Below are positions 35,390-47,052 of a DNA stretch of 64,000 nt, one piece after another. Source of the DNA: Chrysoporthe austroafricana (taxonomy: Eukaryota; Ascomycota; Sordariomycetes; Diaporthales; Cryphonectriaceae); NCBI GenBank assembly GCA_001051155.2, contig JYIP02000003.1, positions 3,100,001 to 3,164,000 of the forward strand, given 5' to 3'. Numbering within the stretch: the first letter of the stretch is position 1; each line of letters begins with the position of its first letter. A program made the position numbers and the translations under genes. Under the pieces are notes generated by a model, which was not told where the DNA came from, did no database searches, and saw only the letters and a list, made by a program, of their open reading frames with translations.

Positions 35390-36932
35390 ATTTTGGTCCC
35401 AAGGCCTGTGGAAGATCCTAGAACGAGCGCGACGGCCCTGCCAGGCCTAGATCACCGGGTTGCCCTCGGCCGGCTGGCTCAGGCGCTTTCCAGCGGGACC
35501 ATCAACGCCGATAAAATTGCTGAGATCGCGCGTAGAACAGGCGTCATCCTGACCTCGAACCTTCGAAACCCGACCGGCCGGGTCGTTCAGAACCCCGAGC
35601 TGGCCGAAATTCAGGACATCTGCCGTGGCCGTGCGACCTTCATCAGCGATGAGTTCTACTCTGGCTACAACTACACGAGCGACTGCGAGCTGGTTAAGAT
35701 AAACGCCAGAGTTTTCTCCAGAGAGAATGCCTCGAGTCCCCAGGTAGTAAGTACTTGCGAGGACTACCGTTCACATGCCAGGCAAATGTGTGTGAGAGAG
35801 CGACGTTCGTGATTCCTAGAGAGATGAGGCCATCGCGGGTTCGTCCCAAACCGGCGATCGTCCCCGTGACCCGCGCTGCCACCGGAGTGCATACGCGCGC
35901 GCCGTCCCGCACGACGACCGAGTCCCCTTGGGCGCTGGGCCTGGGGCTGGGGCTGGGCCCGCCGCCCTGGGGAGCGACGGAGCGGTGAATTGGCGGACGG
36001 GGCGAAGCAGCTTCGCGGGTGGATGATGTGGGTGACAAGCTCAGGGCTTGCACTGCCGGCGACGCTGTCTATTGATATTCCGCTTCTGGCCGTCCAAGGA
36101 CAGCCCAGGGTGGTGATTCCCTCCCGCGGACTAACCTTGGCCTGGAGAGGAACCTGTGGGACCTGCTGTGGGCCGCACTACTCGCCTAGAACAACCTTCT
36201 TCTTCCAGTATCCTTTGCGGTCTGTGCCTATCAGGACGCCCTCGTCATTAAGACACGATGCAGATAGTTTCAATGCCGCGGATACCCGCTCTCTTGAGCC
36301 AGCCGGCCATCTACTATGGTACGCGGATATGTTCCCACACACCTGCCTTGTTGGGCGTTGACATCCGTGATATGGCCGGAGGCTGCCTCGCCTCGCCCCA
36401 GGAGCTCAGCCATGGCAATTCCATGGTCCGCTCCTCGCCCTGTGGCCCGGCTCTGGGCTTCCGTCTGCATCATGCGAGAGGGCGCCCCTGCTTTCGGCCA
36501 TGCACGTAAGGACCCTACATATATACTAGGAGACGTGCCGGTCCGGTTGCATGGCGTCACATCTAGACGAGGCGTCCGCCCTTCGGGGCGAACGAGCCGG
36601 CCTTCCGCCCTTTGCCACGCGCATCGCGAATACGCCTCATCATCTCACGAACGGGCATGCAGGATCGTACTCGTAAGGGTCTCGGTAGGCCAGGTGGCGA
36701 TCAAGTCATGCGTTGATTGTTCTATTTTGTCTGCTGGCTCCGATGTGGATGCAGCCCCTCCCTCTATCGACACGCTACACTATCCAACCGCCTTACCTTG
36801 CTTTTTGGATCTATCGCCCGAGTATACCAGGAGTCTACTACTTGGTAGCCTCGAGGTTACGGAACCTGCAGTACTTTTGTCAGTCTCGAACCCTTTCTCT
36901 GCCTATCAAGATGCTGCGAGGCAGGCGGCCAC
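35390..36932. other. Intergenic region containing a gene fragment
   Basis: 1.5 kb between the small mitochondrial-type gene and the aminotransferase gene, both on the minus strand. Apart from the inverted aminotransferase fragment near its left end, I find no coding sequence. The GC-rich part around 35870-35990 gives only low-complexity frames. Confidence 0.55.
35510..35688 (+). pseudogene. Truncated inverted copy of aminotransferase exon 5
   Basis: This plus-strand stretch matches 37591-37772 of the aminotransferase gene in reverse orientation. The last 150 or so bases, from GGCGTCATCCTGACC to GCGACTGCGA, differ at only two positions. One of them turns the conserved SNPRNPTG motif into SNLRNPTG. 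The first 30 bases are diverged and lack three bases. Homology stops abruptly at 35688, inside a codon. No other exons of the gene are seen around it, and the frame soon meets a stop. It is therefore a gene fragment, not a second gene. Confidence 0.85.
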
Positions 36933-38995
36933 TTACTTGGTCACAACCCTCTCAATACCGTCGCAGCCCGCCTTCAGCGTCTCCATCTTCGGCCCGTACG
37001 AGAACCGCACGAAGTGGTGACAGGGCGAGTCGAACAAGTCCCTGCGCCTCGCCGGGTTCAGGTCGAAGAAGATGCCCGGCACCACGATAACCTTCTCCTC
37101 CAGGCACGCCTGGAAGAAGTTCAGGCCGTCGCTGATCGGGCCGGGCAGGCCCTCGAGGTCCAGCCACAGGTAGAAGGTCGAGTCGGGGACGTTCTTGATG
37201 ACGAAGCCCATCTTGCGCAGGCGCTCGATCACGTAGTCGCGCTTGCTGCGGAAGTGGGTCTGGAGCGCCTGCATCTCCTTCAGGACGAGCGAGGGCTCCA
37301 ACATGGGGACAGCCGCCTCCTGGAAGGGCGCGTTGGTGCCGCCGTCCAGGTACGAGCCACAGCTGCCGATGGCCTTGATGAACTCCTTAGGGCCGACGAT
37401 CCAGGCGACACGCCAGCCGGGCAGGCGGAAGCGCTTGGTCAGGCCGTCGATGATAAGGACGTCGTCTTCGTCGACGTCCTGGACGTTCTCCTGTCGTGGT
37501 ATCAGTACTGCCCATAACACACGGGGGGCGCCTGGCGGCGGAGATGCGACGGTGTGGCCAGAGCTTACCGCAGCAGAGATGGTCGTGCCATCGCAGTCGC
37601 TCGTGTAGTTGTAGCCAGAGTAGAACTCATCGCTGATAAAGGTCGCACGGCCACGGCAGATGTCCTGAATTTCGGCCAGCTCGGGGTTCTGAACGACCCG
37701 GCCGGTCGGGTTTCGAGGGTTCGAGGTCAGGATGACGCCCGTCCCACGCGCGATTTCTTCTGCAATTTTATCCGGATGGATATGGTATCCGTCTTCCTCG
37801 TGAAGAGGGACGGGAATGGCGGCGAACTAGATATGCAGATGCCACACGTCAGCTTCTTGTCTACGTCCGCGCATCGCCCCCCTGCTCCTGTTTCCCCCCT
37901 CTCCTTCACTCTCCCCCCTCTCCTTCACTCTCCCCCCTCTCCTTCACTCTCCCCCCTCTCCTTCACTCTCCCTACCAGCCATTTCGTATCATGTGACGGT
38001 ACGACTCACGTTTCGGAAGAGTGACAACATCTCGTTATACGCGGTGTAGTCGGGGATGAAGAAACCCAGATACGCCTGGTTCAGAACAGCAGCGATACGA
38101 ATCAGGCCAGCACGGCCGCCGGGGACGATAGCGACGTTCTCCCAAGTGTACTTGCTGGGCTTGTCCTTGCGGTGGTGCTCATTATACATCTTGGCGACGG
38201 CCTCGCGGAGGGGCTTGATGCCGGCGGTGGGGGCATACTCTCGGGAGGCGACGGTGATGTCTATGTGCGTGGGCCTCTGGAAGCAGCCTAATGAGGGGGG
38301 TTAGAGCACTAGTGTGGCTATACTTTCTTGGAATGGGGTGTAGCTACCTTCGATGTCGTCTTCTACCTGTTGGCCAGCAAGAAGTATGATCAGCTCGTCT
38401 GTCCCTCCTCTAGCCTCCCAGTGCGCGAGCGCAGAGACGGTGTATCATACCTCAGGAGCGCCTTGACCCAAGTTTGCCCACTTCTCAGGCTCCTCGAAGA
38501 AGCCGAACTCGCCTGCGCGCTCTGTGCACCAGACAACACCTGTAGAAGATCGAGAGGGATCGAGACCGGCGTGGGGCAGGTGGCCTCTGTATGGATAGCC
38601 GTAGGTCAGCTTGTGCTCCTCGCGCGACTAGAATCTCCTCCAGGCACGGCGAGGGCGCGCCGTCGGCAGGCTTACTCGTGAGCAGCTCGGAACTGTCTGT
38701 GGATCTTGGAGCTCGCCTCTGCAGCACGACGTCGTCAGCAACAGCGTGATCTGGCGGGGGGCGCATAATGGAGGAAGTCTCGCGACGGCAGGCATTGACG
38801 GCTGCAGAGCCTGCATCGCGCCTGCCTGGCTGAGACAGCCAAGCCAGCCGTCTCTGCTCCCCGGCGGGACTTGCGCTTACCAGTGGCAGTGGGCTCGCCA
38901 ACGGAGAAGCGGCGAACGCGCGGCACGCCGGTGTTGCGATTGATGGAGAACTTGCGGTTCACGAACGCGCCGACGCTGGCGATTGGGTTCGACAT
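36933..38995 (-). CDS. PLP-dependent class I/II aminotransferase, fungal family
   Basis: Fold-type I pyridoxal-phosphate aminotransferase; substrate unknown. Six exons: 38995-38881, 38539-38451, 38366-38348, 38287-38010, 37826-37569, 37490-36933 (438 aa). Motifs in order: NLGQGAPE, REYAPTAGIKPLREAVA, IVPGGRAGLIRIAA, FFIPDYTAYNEM, TSNPRNPTGRVV, FISDEFYSGYNY and the PLP-lysine segment LIIDGLTKRFRLPGWRVAW, ending with FVRFSYGPKME. Exon 3 is only 19 nt, giving VEDDIE plus one base; it is needed to read GQGAPE-VEDDIEG-CFQRP. Intron 1 is 341 bp, and intron 4 carries a minisatellite. The first exon, MSNPIASVGAFVNRKFSINR, joins as TATGVVWCTERAGEFGF. A donor-like GTAAGT overlaps the stop codon at 36933-36935, so a further tiny 3' exon cannot be excluded. 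Confidence 0.9.
37894..37972. repeat. 19-bp minisatellite inside an aminotransferase intron
   Basis: Four tandem copies of CCCCCCTCTCCTTCACTCT lie within the 183-bp intron 4 (37827-38009). On the transcribed strand the repeat is purine-rich. Copy number is probably variable between isolates. Confidence 0.85.
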
Positions 38996-41900
38996 GGTGG
39001 GCGTGGTTGGTTGGTGTTGTCGACTGGCCGTTCTCGTTGCCCAGCGCGAGGAGGGAAACTCAGGTCTGGTCAGAGTCAAGAGGGAGTAGGGAGAGAATTT
39101 CGGCGCCTGACGTCGGTCGTCGCCACGGTTGAAGTACAGTAGGGAAACTCCCGGTTCTACAAGCGTAACGCGGGGTCCTGGGATCTGGGCGGGCTGGTCA
39201 CAACAGGGCGCTCCTACGATCCTTCACGCCTAAATATACCAACAGAGCACACCAGGAAAAAGAGGAAACAGGGCTCCTGTGGCGCTGGCTGAACCCCAGG
39301 CGAGGCCAGCGCTCCAAGGAAGAGAGCAGAGATCGACGGCTAAATAGCCAAGCGCGCCTGCGGCGAGGCCTCACCTTGACCTTGCCGTGCCGGGAGGGGG
39401 CGCCGACCCTTGGACGCTCGATTTGACAGGAAGCTATCCACGACTGGAGCCAGCCACGCATGTTACGATAGTACGGGCGCGCATTTGGGCACTGATAGGC
39501 CCCGGACAGGGCTCAGGCACAGGGTTCATTGGCCCCCTTTCGATGCTGCTAGGTTTCAAGTGCCGCGAGCCTGGCCCGACTGCTAGTGCTGCGGCCTCGT
39601 CGCCGCCGTGTTTCTGCGATGCACCGCCAGCTGCCGTGCCACCACCTGCTTCCCCCCCCCCCCTCCCTCGGCGGCGGACTGAAATACAACACACACGCAG
39701 GACATCCGGCGGCCGTCCGTCGCGTCTCGTCCTCCAGAAGGGACTGGTGCGGTGCAGAGGGCGCGCTGCCCGACCTTTTCCCCCTTGGGCTCCGGCAGGG
39801 CCCTGGTGCTCCCCGCCTCGCCTGAACCCCCTGGGATCGCGAAATCGGCTCCACCGGCACGACGACGTCGAGTGCGTCAGCGGGGTAAAAGGCGCGGCCA
39901 TGCCAGGAGGCGGTGACGGCGCTGTCCTGGATACTACTGCACCGTCTTGCCCGTTTGGGGGCTGCGGCATTTAGATCGCGAGCGCAGATCCCCCAGGCAT
40001 GAGTTAGGCATGAATTAGGGGCCGGGGAGGGGGGCCACGGCGAGGCGTGCGAAGGGGTCCCTTTTGGCCCCGGGAGAAACCTGCCCGGCCCTCCGGCCGT
40101 TTTTCTCCATGCGCCTGATCCTTTGGGCACCTGTCGCTGAGGTGCGCACGATTCATACACTTGGTAACACATGGCTGTTGGACAGCCTGCGCAAGAAGCC
40201 TACGTGACAACACTCATCTACGGGGCCCCGACCTGCGCTGCCAGATACGATCGAGGCTGACGCCCGCGGTCTTAGGGGCCGTCCCGGGCTGCCAAGACCG
40301 TCCACCCGGAGCCGACGCCTCGTGCCAATATCGGATGAGCCCCCGGCAGCCCGGCAGGGAGGCGGAGCTCGAGACGTCGCACCTGATGATGGCTTTTTTC
40401 TTCTTCTTTTTGGTCTAGCAGATCAGGACATTACGTGATAATCTACTTCCAGGCGGGGCCTACCAAGCGGATGGCGCACAGCATGACCTCCCGAGAATAG
40501 ACGCAGCTGTCATCCGGGAGCCCTCCAAGAAGGGCCCAGGCTCCCACGAGGCGCAGCCTTCTCGTGCAGAGGAACGATCTTCCCGCTCGAGAAGATGCCA
40601 AGAGATCACGCTGCGGCCCACTTCTCCACATGACGCTGAGGTCACGGGCGTCATCGACCCTTCAGGCACAGCTCTCTCGAGGGAGCCTCGATGGCCTGAG
40701 CGGCCAGGAACCCGCGGTTCTGTCCGTGAGGCCGAGCTGCAGATTCCCTTGCCCCGGCCCGAGGGGACGGGTCTGGAGTCCGGGGCCGAGCCGAGCCGCC
40801 TCGCCTTGCGATGCTCTCGCCTCGTGTGGATTAGCTTCCCCATGAAGGCGAGGAGCAGAGAGGGCCATTCGTCGTCACCTGTCGCGGACCGTACACTGGC
40901 TGTCCGGCGGGTGCTGTTGCCCCAGCGGCCCCACCGCCTGCCTCTCCCGCCGGATCTGTCTGGTCCACGGCGTAGTCCACGAGCGAAACGCACCCCCAGT
41001 CGGATGATGCGTGTCATTCGTCTCGCAGGCAAGAAGAGCCCTTGCGGGGGTCAGGCACGTGGCCGAAGGCCTTCACAGAGCCCTCGCCGCCAAGGTGGGG
41101 GCCGGGCGGTGGCAGCGGGCCAAGCTCGGAGTATTGTAAACATGCATTTTGCAACGAAGGTCAAATACATCCCAAGATAGTACAATACCCAGTACCACCC
41201 ACCACTTCCCAGATGCCGCGAGCTCTGCTGAGCAGTGCTTCCGTGGTCTGGCTGTACGGTCGCACTCTTCCCCCAGATGGTTCCGCAGGTCCGTTGAGGG
41301 TCGGCCAAAGGTGACACCTGCTTCGGGCGACACTTCAATCGATCAATCAATCAAGCAAGCAACCTACCAACCAAGCAAGGCGACCCGCATATACCGGCAC
41401 GATACAGCAAATGGGGGATGGACAGATCGCACATGCGCTACCGAATTATTGGGGCAAGGCTGACTGGTCTGCCTACTGGCTGGCCATGCGTGACATTGGG
41501 CTCTTTTTGACGAGTGTGGCGGAGCATCAGAGGCGGCGGGCGGAGTACTAGGACATCCCCCCTCGACTCCGCCCACCTGAGTCACCCTCCTCCCGTCATA
41601 AGCTCATTTCTCAGACTCTTTGTTTGATTTTTTGAAAAGCGCCGTCCGCAGTCTCAGAGATTTGTGTTATTCAAGAATCTTTTTTAGCCCTGAGTGTAGT
41701 GGACAAAGGGTTGTCGGCCGCAGCGATTTTCGACGGTGGCTGTATGGCATGTGCTCTGCCCGAGGCATCCGCGAGGCGCAAACATGTGTTCGCGGTTTAT
41801 GCCATGAGCATAGTTTCCACAAGAGGACCACCGACTCGCTGTAGTTTAATTAGTGCATATATCAGACCCGGATCCCACAGGATCGTGAGTACCCAAAGAC

Positions 41901-42218
41901 GATGATCGACTCACCAGACCGCAAGAACATTCATCCAAGTGATCGCAGAGCCCTGATTACAACTGCCTCCTGATAACAAGATACTTTTACACGACCAGCC
42001 CGACAGCTGAGAACTGCCATTGCCCTTCGACGGATAGCAGCACACCAAGCACCACTTTCATTTTTGTCACTACCTGTCCGTTATTGGGTCGCTCCTGCAA
42101 GGTAGTCACTAGAACACAAACAGGTCATTGTTTGCTTCCTTCAGGGTTGCTCCCTACCGTCTCGGTCCACCTCTCACCTTACACCCCAGAATCTCACCCT
42201 CCCACACATATCCAAATA
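38996..42218. other. Divergent intergenic region
   Basis: 3.2 kb between the aminotransferase (-) and the vWA gene (+). Open frames are GC-driven and do not resemble proteins. A tetranucleotide-like stretch of ATCA and AGCA units lies at about 41338-41380. A C run at about 39653-39662 is followed by CCTCCCTCGG. No tRNA seen. Confidence 0.55.
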
Positions 42219-43532
42219 ATGTCCTGGCTCATCTCTCATTCCTCCACATCTCACTCTCAACACTCCCTCTCGAGCCGTCAATCGCATGCCTCCCGCGGCC
42301 GACCAGCTACGCCTAGCAGGACATCCTCCGACATGGACGCCAGCAACAACTTCTTCAGCTCTATCAAGGGCTCCCTGAAGGGCAGGCTCTCCAGGTCCAC
42401 CAGCAACGCCTCTCAGAGCTCTGCAAGGAGCGACAGGGCATCAAGATCACAGCAGCCGCAGCCGCAGTCACGGCCTGTGAGGCTCTCGGCGGGGGCAACC
42501 TCGGGGCAGGGCATCAGCGCGAATCCCTTCTCCAACCCGTACGCCAGCGCCTCCTCCACAGTACCTATGACCCGTGAGTACCAGGCCCGTGAGAAAGCTA
42601 GATGGGATCACCGGGGCCACAGCAGCTGATATGATTGCCTAGCCAACGACCCGCCCCCCGCGTACACCACGACGCCCACTTACACCCCTCGGGCGCCGTC
42701 GCCGACGCCCAGCCGGCTGTCCGCCATCCAGGCCACCACTCCTGAGGACCAGTACGCGTTCCTGTCCTCCTTCGACACCATCTTCCTGATCGACGACTCG
42801 GGCTCCATGGCGGGCCGCTCCTGGCGCGAGGTGCAGTCGGCCCTGTCGTCCATCACGCCCATCTGCACGGCGCACGACGCCGACGGCGTGGACATCTACT
42901 TCCTGAACCACCGCACCCAGCAGCCCGCCCTCCGGAAGGAGGGCAAGGCCGCCGGCGGCTACGCCAACGTGACGGACGCCACGGCGGTCGGGCGCATCTT
43001 CGCCAACGTGCGGCCCGGTTGCATGACGCCCACCGGCACCCGGCTGAACCACATCCTCAAGGCCTACCTGAGGTTCTACGAGGCCGCCATCGAGAAGTGC
43101 GGCGGCGACCCAGACGGGACGGATGTGAAGCCTATTAACGTTATCATGATCACCGACGGCGTGCCCTCCGACGACCCCGAGAGCGTGCTGCTGAGCGTCG
43201 CCCAGAAGCTGGACAAGCTCGAGGCGCCCCCGCACCAGGTCGGCGTGCAGTTCTTCCAGGTGGGCAACGAGCCCGGCGCGAGCGAGGCCCTGCGCGCCCT
43301 GGATGATGACCTCTCGGAGCTCGGCGGTGGCGTGAGGGATATGGTGGACACCGTAACGTTTGGGGCGCGGAGTGGTGGCGGCGGCGGTTCGTCAGCGAGG
43401 GAGCCCGTGCCGGTGTTGAGTGCGGATGCGATCCTGAAGACGGTGCTCGGTGCGGTGGTCAAGAGGCTGGACCGCGCTAAGATCGCGGAGGAGGAGAGGA
43501 GGAGTATGCGGAGTGGCATGTTGCGGCCATAG
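42219..43532 (+). CDS. von Willebrand factor A-domain protein
   Basis: Intracellular vWA protein of unknown role. Two exons, 42219-42573 and 42643-43532 (414 aa), with a GTGAGT donor and TAG acceptor; the join reads VPMTPNDPPPAYTT. The N-terminal 140 residues are Ser-rich. The vWA domain begins at FDTIFLIDDSGSM, with the MIDAS residues D-x-S-x-S, then the Thr of GCMTPTGTRLN and the Asp of MITDGVPSDD, so metal binding looks intact. The domain ends near VDTVTF and is followed by a short Gly-rich linker and a charged C-terminal helix (VLGAVVKRLDRAKIAEEERR). No signal peptide is present. An in-frame ATG at 42333 (MDASNNFFSSIKG) is the likelier start in relatives as I recall them; 42219 is given as the longest form. 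Confidence 0.88.
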
Positions 43533-44908
43533 AGGGCTGGGCAGCAGAGTGGTCCTTGGTGTTCGCAACAGCCATCGCAGCCCCTGCCAGATCCTGGCAA
43601 TCGCCCGCAAAAAGCATCACTCACACAACCCTGGCAGTCTCGAGATACCCAATAGAACACAAAATTCAGTGCGGTGGCAGTTGATGGCTTGGAAGACCGG
43701 GTCTCGGATGCTTTGTCTGTCTCACAGGCCCCTACACCGTTCGTCTTCCCCAGATTTGTCCAATCGGCAGCGCGTTACTTTACCTTCTACTTTTAATAAC
43801 AATCACAAATACTGAGAACGAATGAACCTGTGATTACCGTAGCATCATTCTGTGCCTCACGGCAGGGCGAACATCAGTTTAGCGATCCGAAGAATCTTTT
43901 TATTTTTGTAAAATCATCTATTAAACTCCCTCCCAAAAATAACCCTTCCAGTTTCCTAGACCAAACTCAGAGATTGTGCTCATCGGTCATTAGACCACCC
44001 TCCTTCATCCCACGACGAAAGCGGGCGCATCCGAAGAGGATCCTGAACCGTGAAATCCAGAGAATGCATTAGTGGAATAGCTGGAAAAGTAGAAAGTAAA
44101 AAGAGTCGTCAAATTTAGTGCACACCCCGTTGCTGTTTTGTTTTATCCTTCCCGCCGTCCACCTTCTATGGGGGACGTCCATCATGGGGAAGGAGACCGT
44201 TCCAATGACCAAAGGCGTCGAAGACCAAATACGTTCGTAACGTCGTCTTCATTACCTCGTGGTCAAATCCGCGAAGCTGAAACCGAGAAACAGTGGGAAA
44301 AGAGGCAGGCAGGAGGACCCGAGAAATTTCGAGACGCTTTTTTTTTCCTTCCCCGGCTCCTATCTTTGCCGTAGGCTCGTGAGGAGAACGATCACTGAGC
44401 CACTCGTGTGAGGAGGCAGATGGGGGAGCCGTGGGCCGAAATAACGCCTTGCCGCTCACAGACTCGTAGTTGTTGCCGAAGATCAAGTAGGGAAGGAAAA
44501 ATGTAATGTACAAACTACCAAATGCAGCTAAAGGAGACCGACTAGTCGAAATAGACTGAGGCAGAATGCCGAGTCGAGTCTGCCTTTCCGAGAGACGTCA
44601 TGTGAAATTCCGGCCGAGACGAGGTAGGATGTCGTAATCGTAGCGGAGCCACAGCTGACAATCCAAGCCGAAGGCAGGACGGTAGAAGTCTGCCCTGCCA
44701 ATGTCTGTGAACCGGAATAAAACCGAAAGCAGTGTCGAGTTCCGGAGAAGCAGCCATACTCCACAGAACTCCAGAAGCAAGCCGCAGTCAAGGAGGCATT
44801 GCCGATAGTGTATGAGCCGGACGAAATGCAAACGCAGTCATCGGTCTCGTCAAGTCCTGATCGTTGATCTGGCTACTGCTTCCCTTCAAGACAAGAGGAT
44901 GCTCGGTC
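43533..44908. other. Convergent intergenic region
   Basis: 3' flanks of the vWA gene and the coiled-coil gene. It is AT-richer than the genes, with T and A runs, and has no coding signal I can support. Confidence 0.6.
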
Positions 44909-47052
44909 TTAGTTCATGACCAAGACCTGTGCCTTGCAGACGCCGCGAGGCACAATGGAGACACCAGAGTCATCCCGATAGCTGACTGAGGGAGTCACGA
45001 CGAGGGCAACACGAATGTGCTTGTGCTGCAGAGACAGCCCATGCAGATCGTTGTTCAGGGCGATGTGCGAGTCGTGGCTGAACTTGACGGCGCACTCGTT
45101 CCAAGTGAAGGCGAACGACAGGCGGCTGCTCATCATCTTGTTGGAGATCTCAATGCCCACGTTGCAGAGGGAGTGAAGGCCGAGGCTAGCATCGGCACCG
45201 ACGTCAGTGTTCAGGAAGGGACCCGCGATGTTCTTGAGCCGGTTGGCATTCTGAGCGGTCTTGAAGGTGCGGAAGCGGGGCCACTCCTCGTCCTTCACGA
45301 TGCCCTCGACAACCTGCCGCAGCTCCTGGCGGGCAGCCCGACGCTGCTCGAGCGGGTAGCCGATGTAGTCGATGACCGGGCCGATCTTGTTCAGCTGAGC
45401 GTCGGTCTCATCATCCCAGCCCAGCCAGAACTTCCAGTGCAGCATCTCCTGCTCGATATACTGCAGCAGCAGACGCGAGATGAAGTGGCAGCGGTGATCA
45501 GGCGAGTTCAGCATGAACAATGCGTGCTTGGGCGCGGCTTGAGGGTCCTTGTGGCAGGAGGCGACTTTGAGGATATACTCCCACAGCTTGGGGTTGGCTT
45601 TCGTAGCCTCCTCGACAGCACCAGGCGCAATCTCCTTGCAGTGCTTCTCAGCCCAGCCATATGAGGCAGTGAAGAGCCGGACGAACAAGTCCTTCCAGAT
45701 CTTGGTCTCGGGGTCGAACTCCGAATCATCATTGCGGCGGACAACAAGAGCATTAGACGAGTGCGGCTCGGAGCCGCGCCCATACGGAGTAGAGTTCTGG
45801 TAGTTTGACGCACCGTAGGAGGGATATGGAGGCATCGGGGCATTGGGCGGTGCGCGTCCATACCCGGCCATAGGAGGGCCGTAAGGTGTCATGGGAGGAT
45901 AGGGATAGGGGGCGATAGCGCCCATCTGATTCATGTGGGCCATAGATGGCGGCGGCATACCGAAGTGCGCGTACGGGTTGGGTGGAAGAACTCCACGGTT
46001 GGCTTGGTTATCCCGCTCGATGCGCGTATTTCCAGAGGGAGGAGGGGGGAACTGGGGACCGGAGGGGTCCAAGTCCACGTTCAGCTTCTTCAGGTTGTTC
46101 AGTAGGAACTCTTCGTCCTTGCCGTCGAGAGTAGACGTGTATCTGGGCTGAGGAAGGCGGGGACTCTTGAGGGCACCAAGCTCAGAGGTGGCCGAGTGAT
46201 AGAAGTCAACGTCGGGAGAAGAGTCGTAAGCCTTGCTGGACTTGGACACTTTGGAACCCTTGCTACCCTCGCTGGATCTCTTCTTGAGGTTCTGTGCACA
46301 CAATGCGTTTAGCATGGTCCGAATGAAATGCGATTTGAGGTTCAAAACTTACGTCAATTTGATCCTGCTGCTCCTTGATGCGGCGCTTCTGGTTGCTGAT
46401 CTTCTCAGTCTTCTTCTCGATCTCTACTTTGCGGCGCTTGTCGATATTAGCGTAGCCCTGCTCCATATCACGGATCTCCTGCTCGAGTTTGAGGACTCGG
46501 TCCTGGCTGTTCTGTAGCTTGTTGCGGAGGCTGTTTAGCTCAGCCTCGTGGGAAGCACGCGAGCCTGCACGCTCCTGGAAGCTCTGGCAGGTGCGCTCCT
46601 CGAGCTTCCTCTCCAGCGCGCGACAGTGGAATGTGGTGGTAACGAACTGCTGGGCAATGACTCGAAGATCGTTGTTCAAGAGGTCGGTAAGGCTGCCGGG
46701 CATACCAGGCTGGCGACCAATGGCCTGGCTGAGAGCCTGGACACGAGCCTGAGTATCCTTGCAGATCTTGCGAATGTCCTGCCGTCTCATCGTTAGCATC
46801 TGTCATTGGCGACGACAGACTGGTTGCAATGGGCCATGTACTTACATTGATACAATCCTCAGGACCATAGTCAGGTCTCTGCTGATTAGCAGGAATGACA
46901 GCGCCAGACGGCTGCTGCATGCCAGTCGAGTGCTCAGTCGAAGGAGTCTGGCCGACACCGTTAGCCGAGCTGCCTGAGATGGTCGTCGACTGGGGCGGCG
47001 AGTAGAGCGTCACGCCGCCGCCGCCAGAGGAAGACTTCTTCGAGTAGCCCAT
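44909..47052 (-). CDS. Conserved coiled-coil protein of unknown function
   Basis: Three exons: 47052-46846, 46778-46353, 46291-44909 (671 aa), with GTAAGT donors and CAG acceptors; both introns are in phase 0. After a Ser/Gly-rich start, residues of about 70-210 form a long charged helix with coiled-coil character (ERKLEERTCQSFQERAGSRA, then LNSLRNKLQNSQDRVLKLEQ and EIEKKTEKISNQKRRIKEQQ). A Pro/Tyr-rich middle (PPPSGNTR, PYPYPPMTPYGPPMAGYGRA) follows. The last 280 residues are a globular-looking domain with conserved-style segments KIWKDLFVRLFTASYGWAEK, FISRLLLQYIEQEMLHWKFW and WPRFRTFKTAQNANRLKNI. I do not recognise the family well enough to name a function. No membrane segment or signal peptide is seen. 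Confidence 0.85.
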
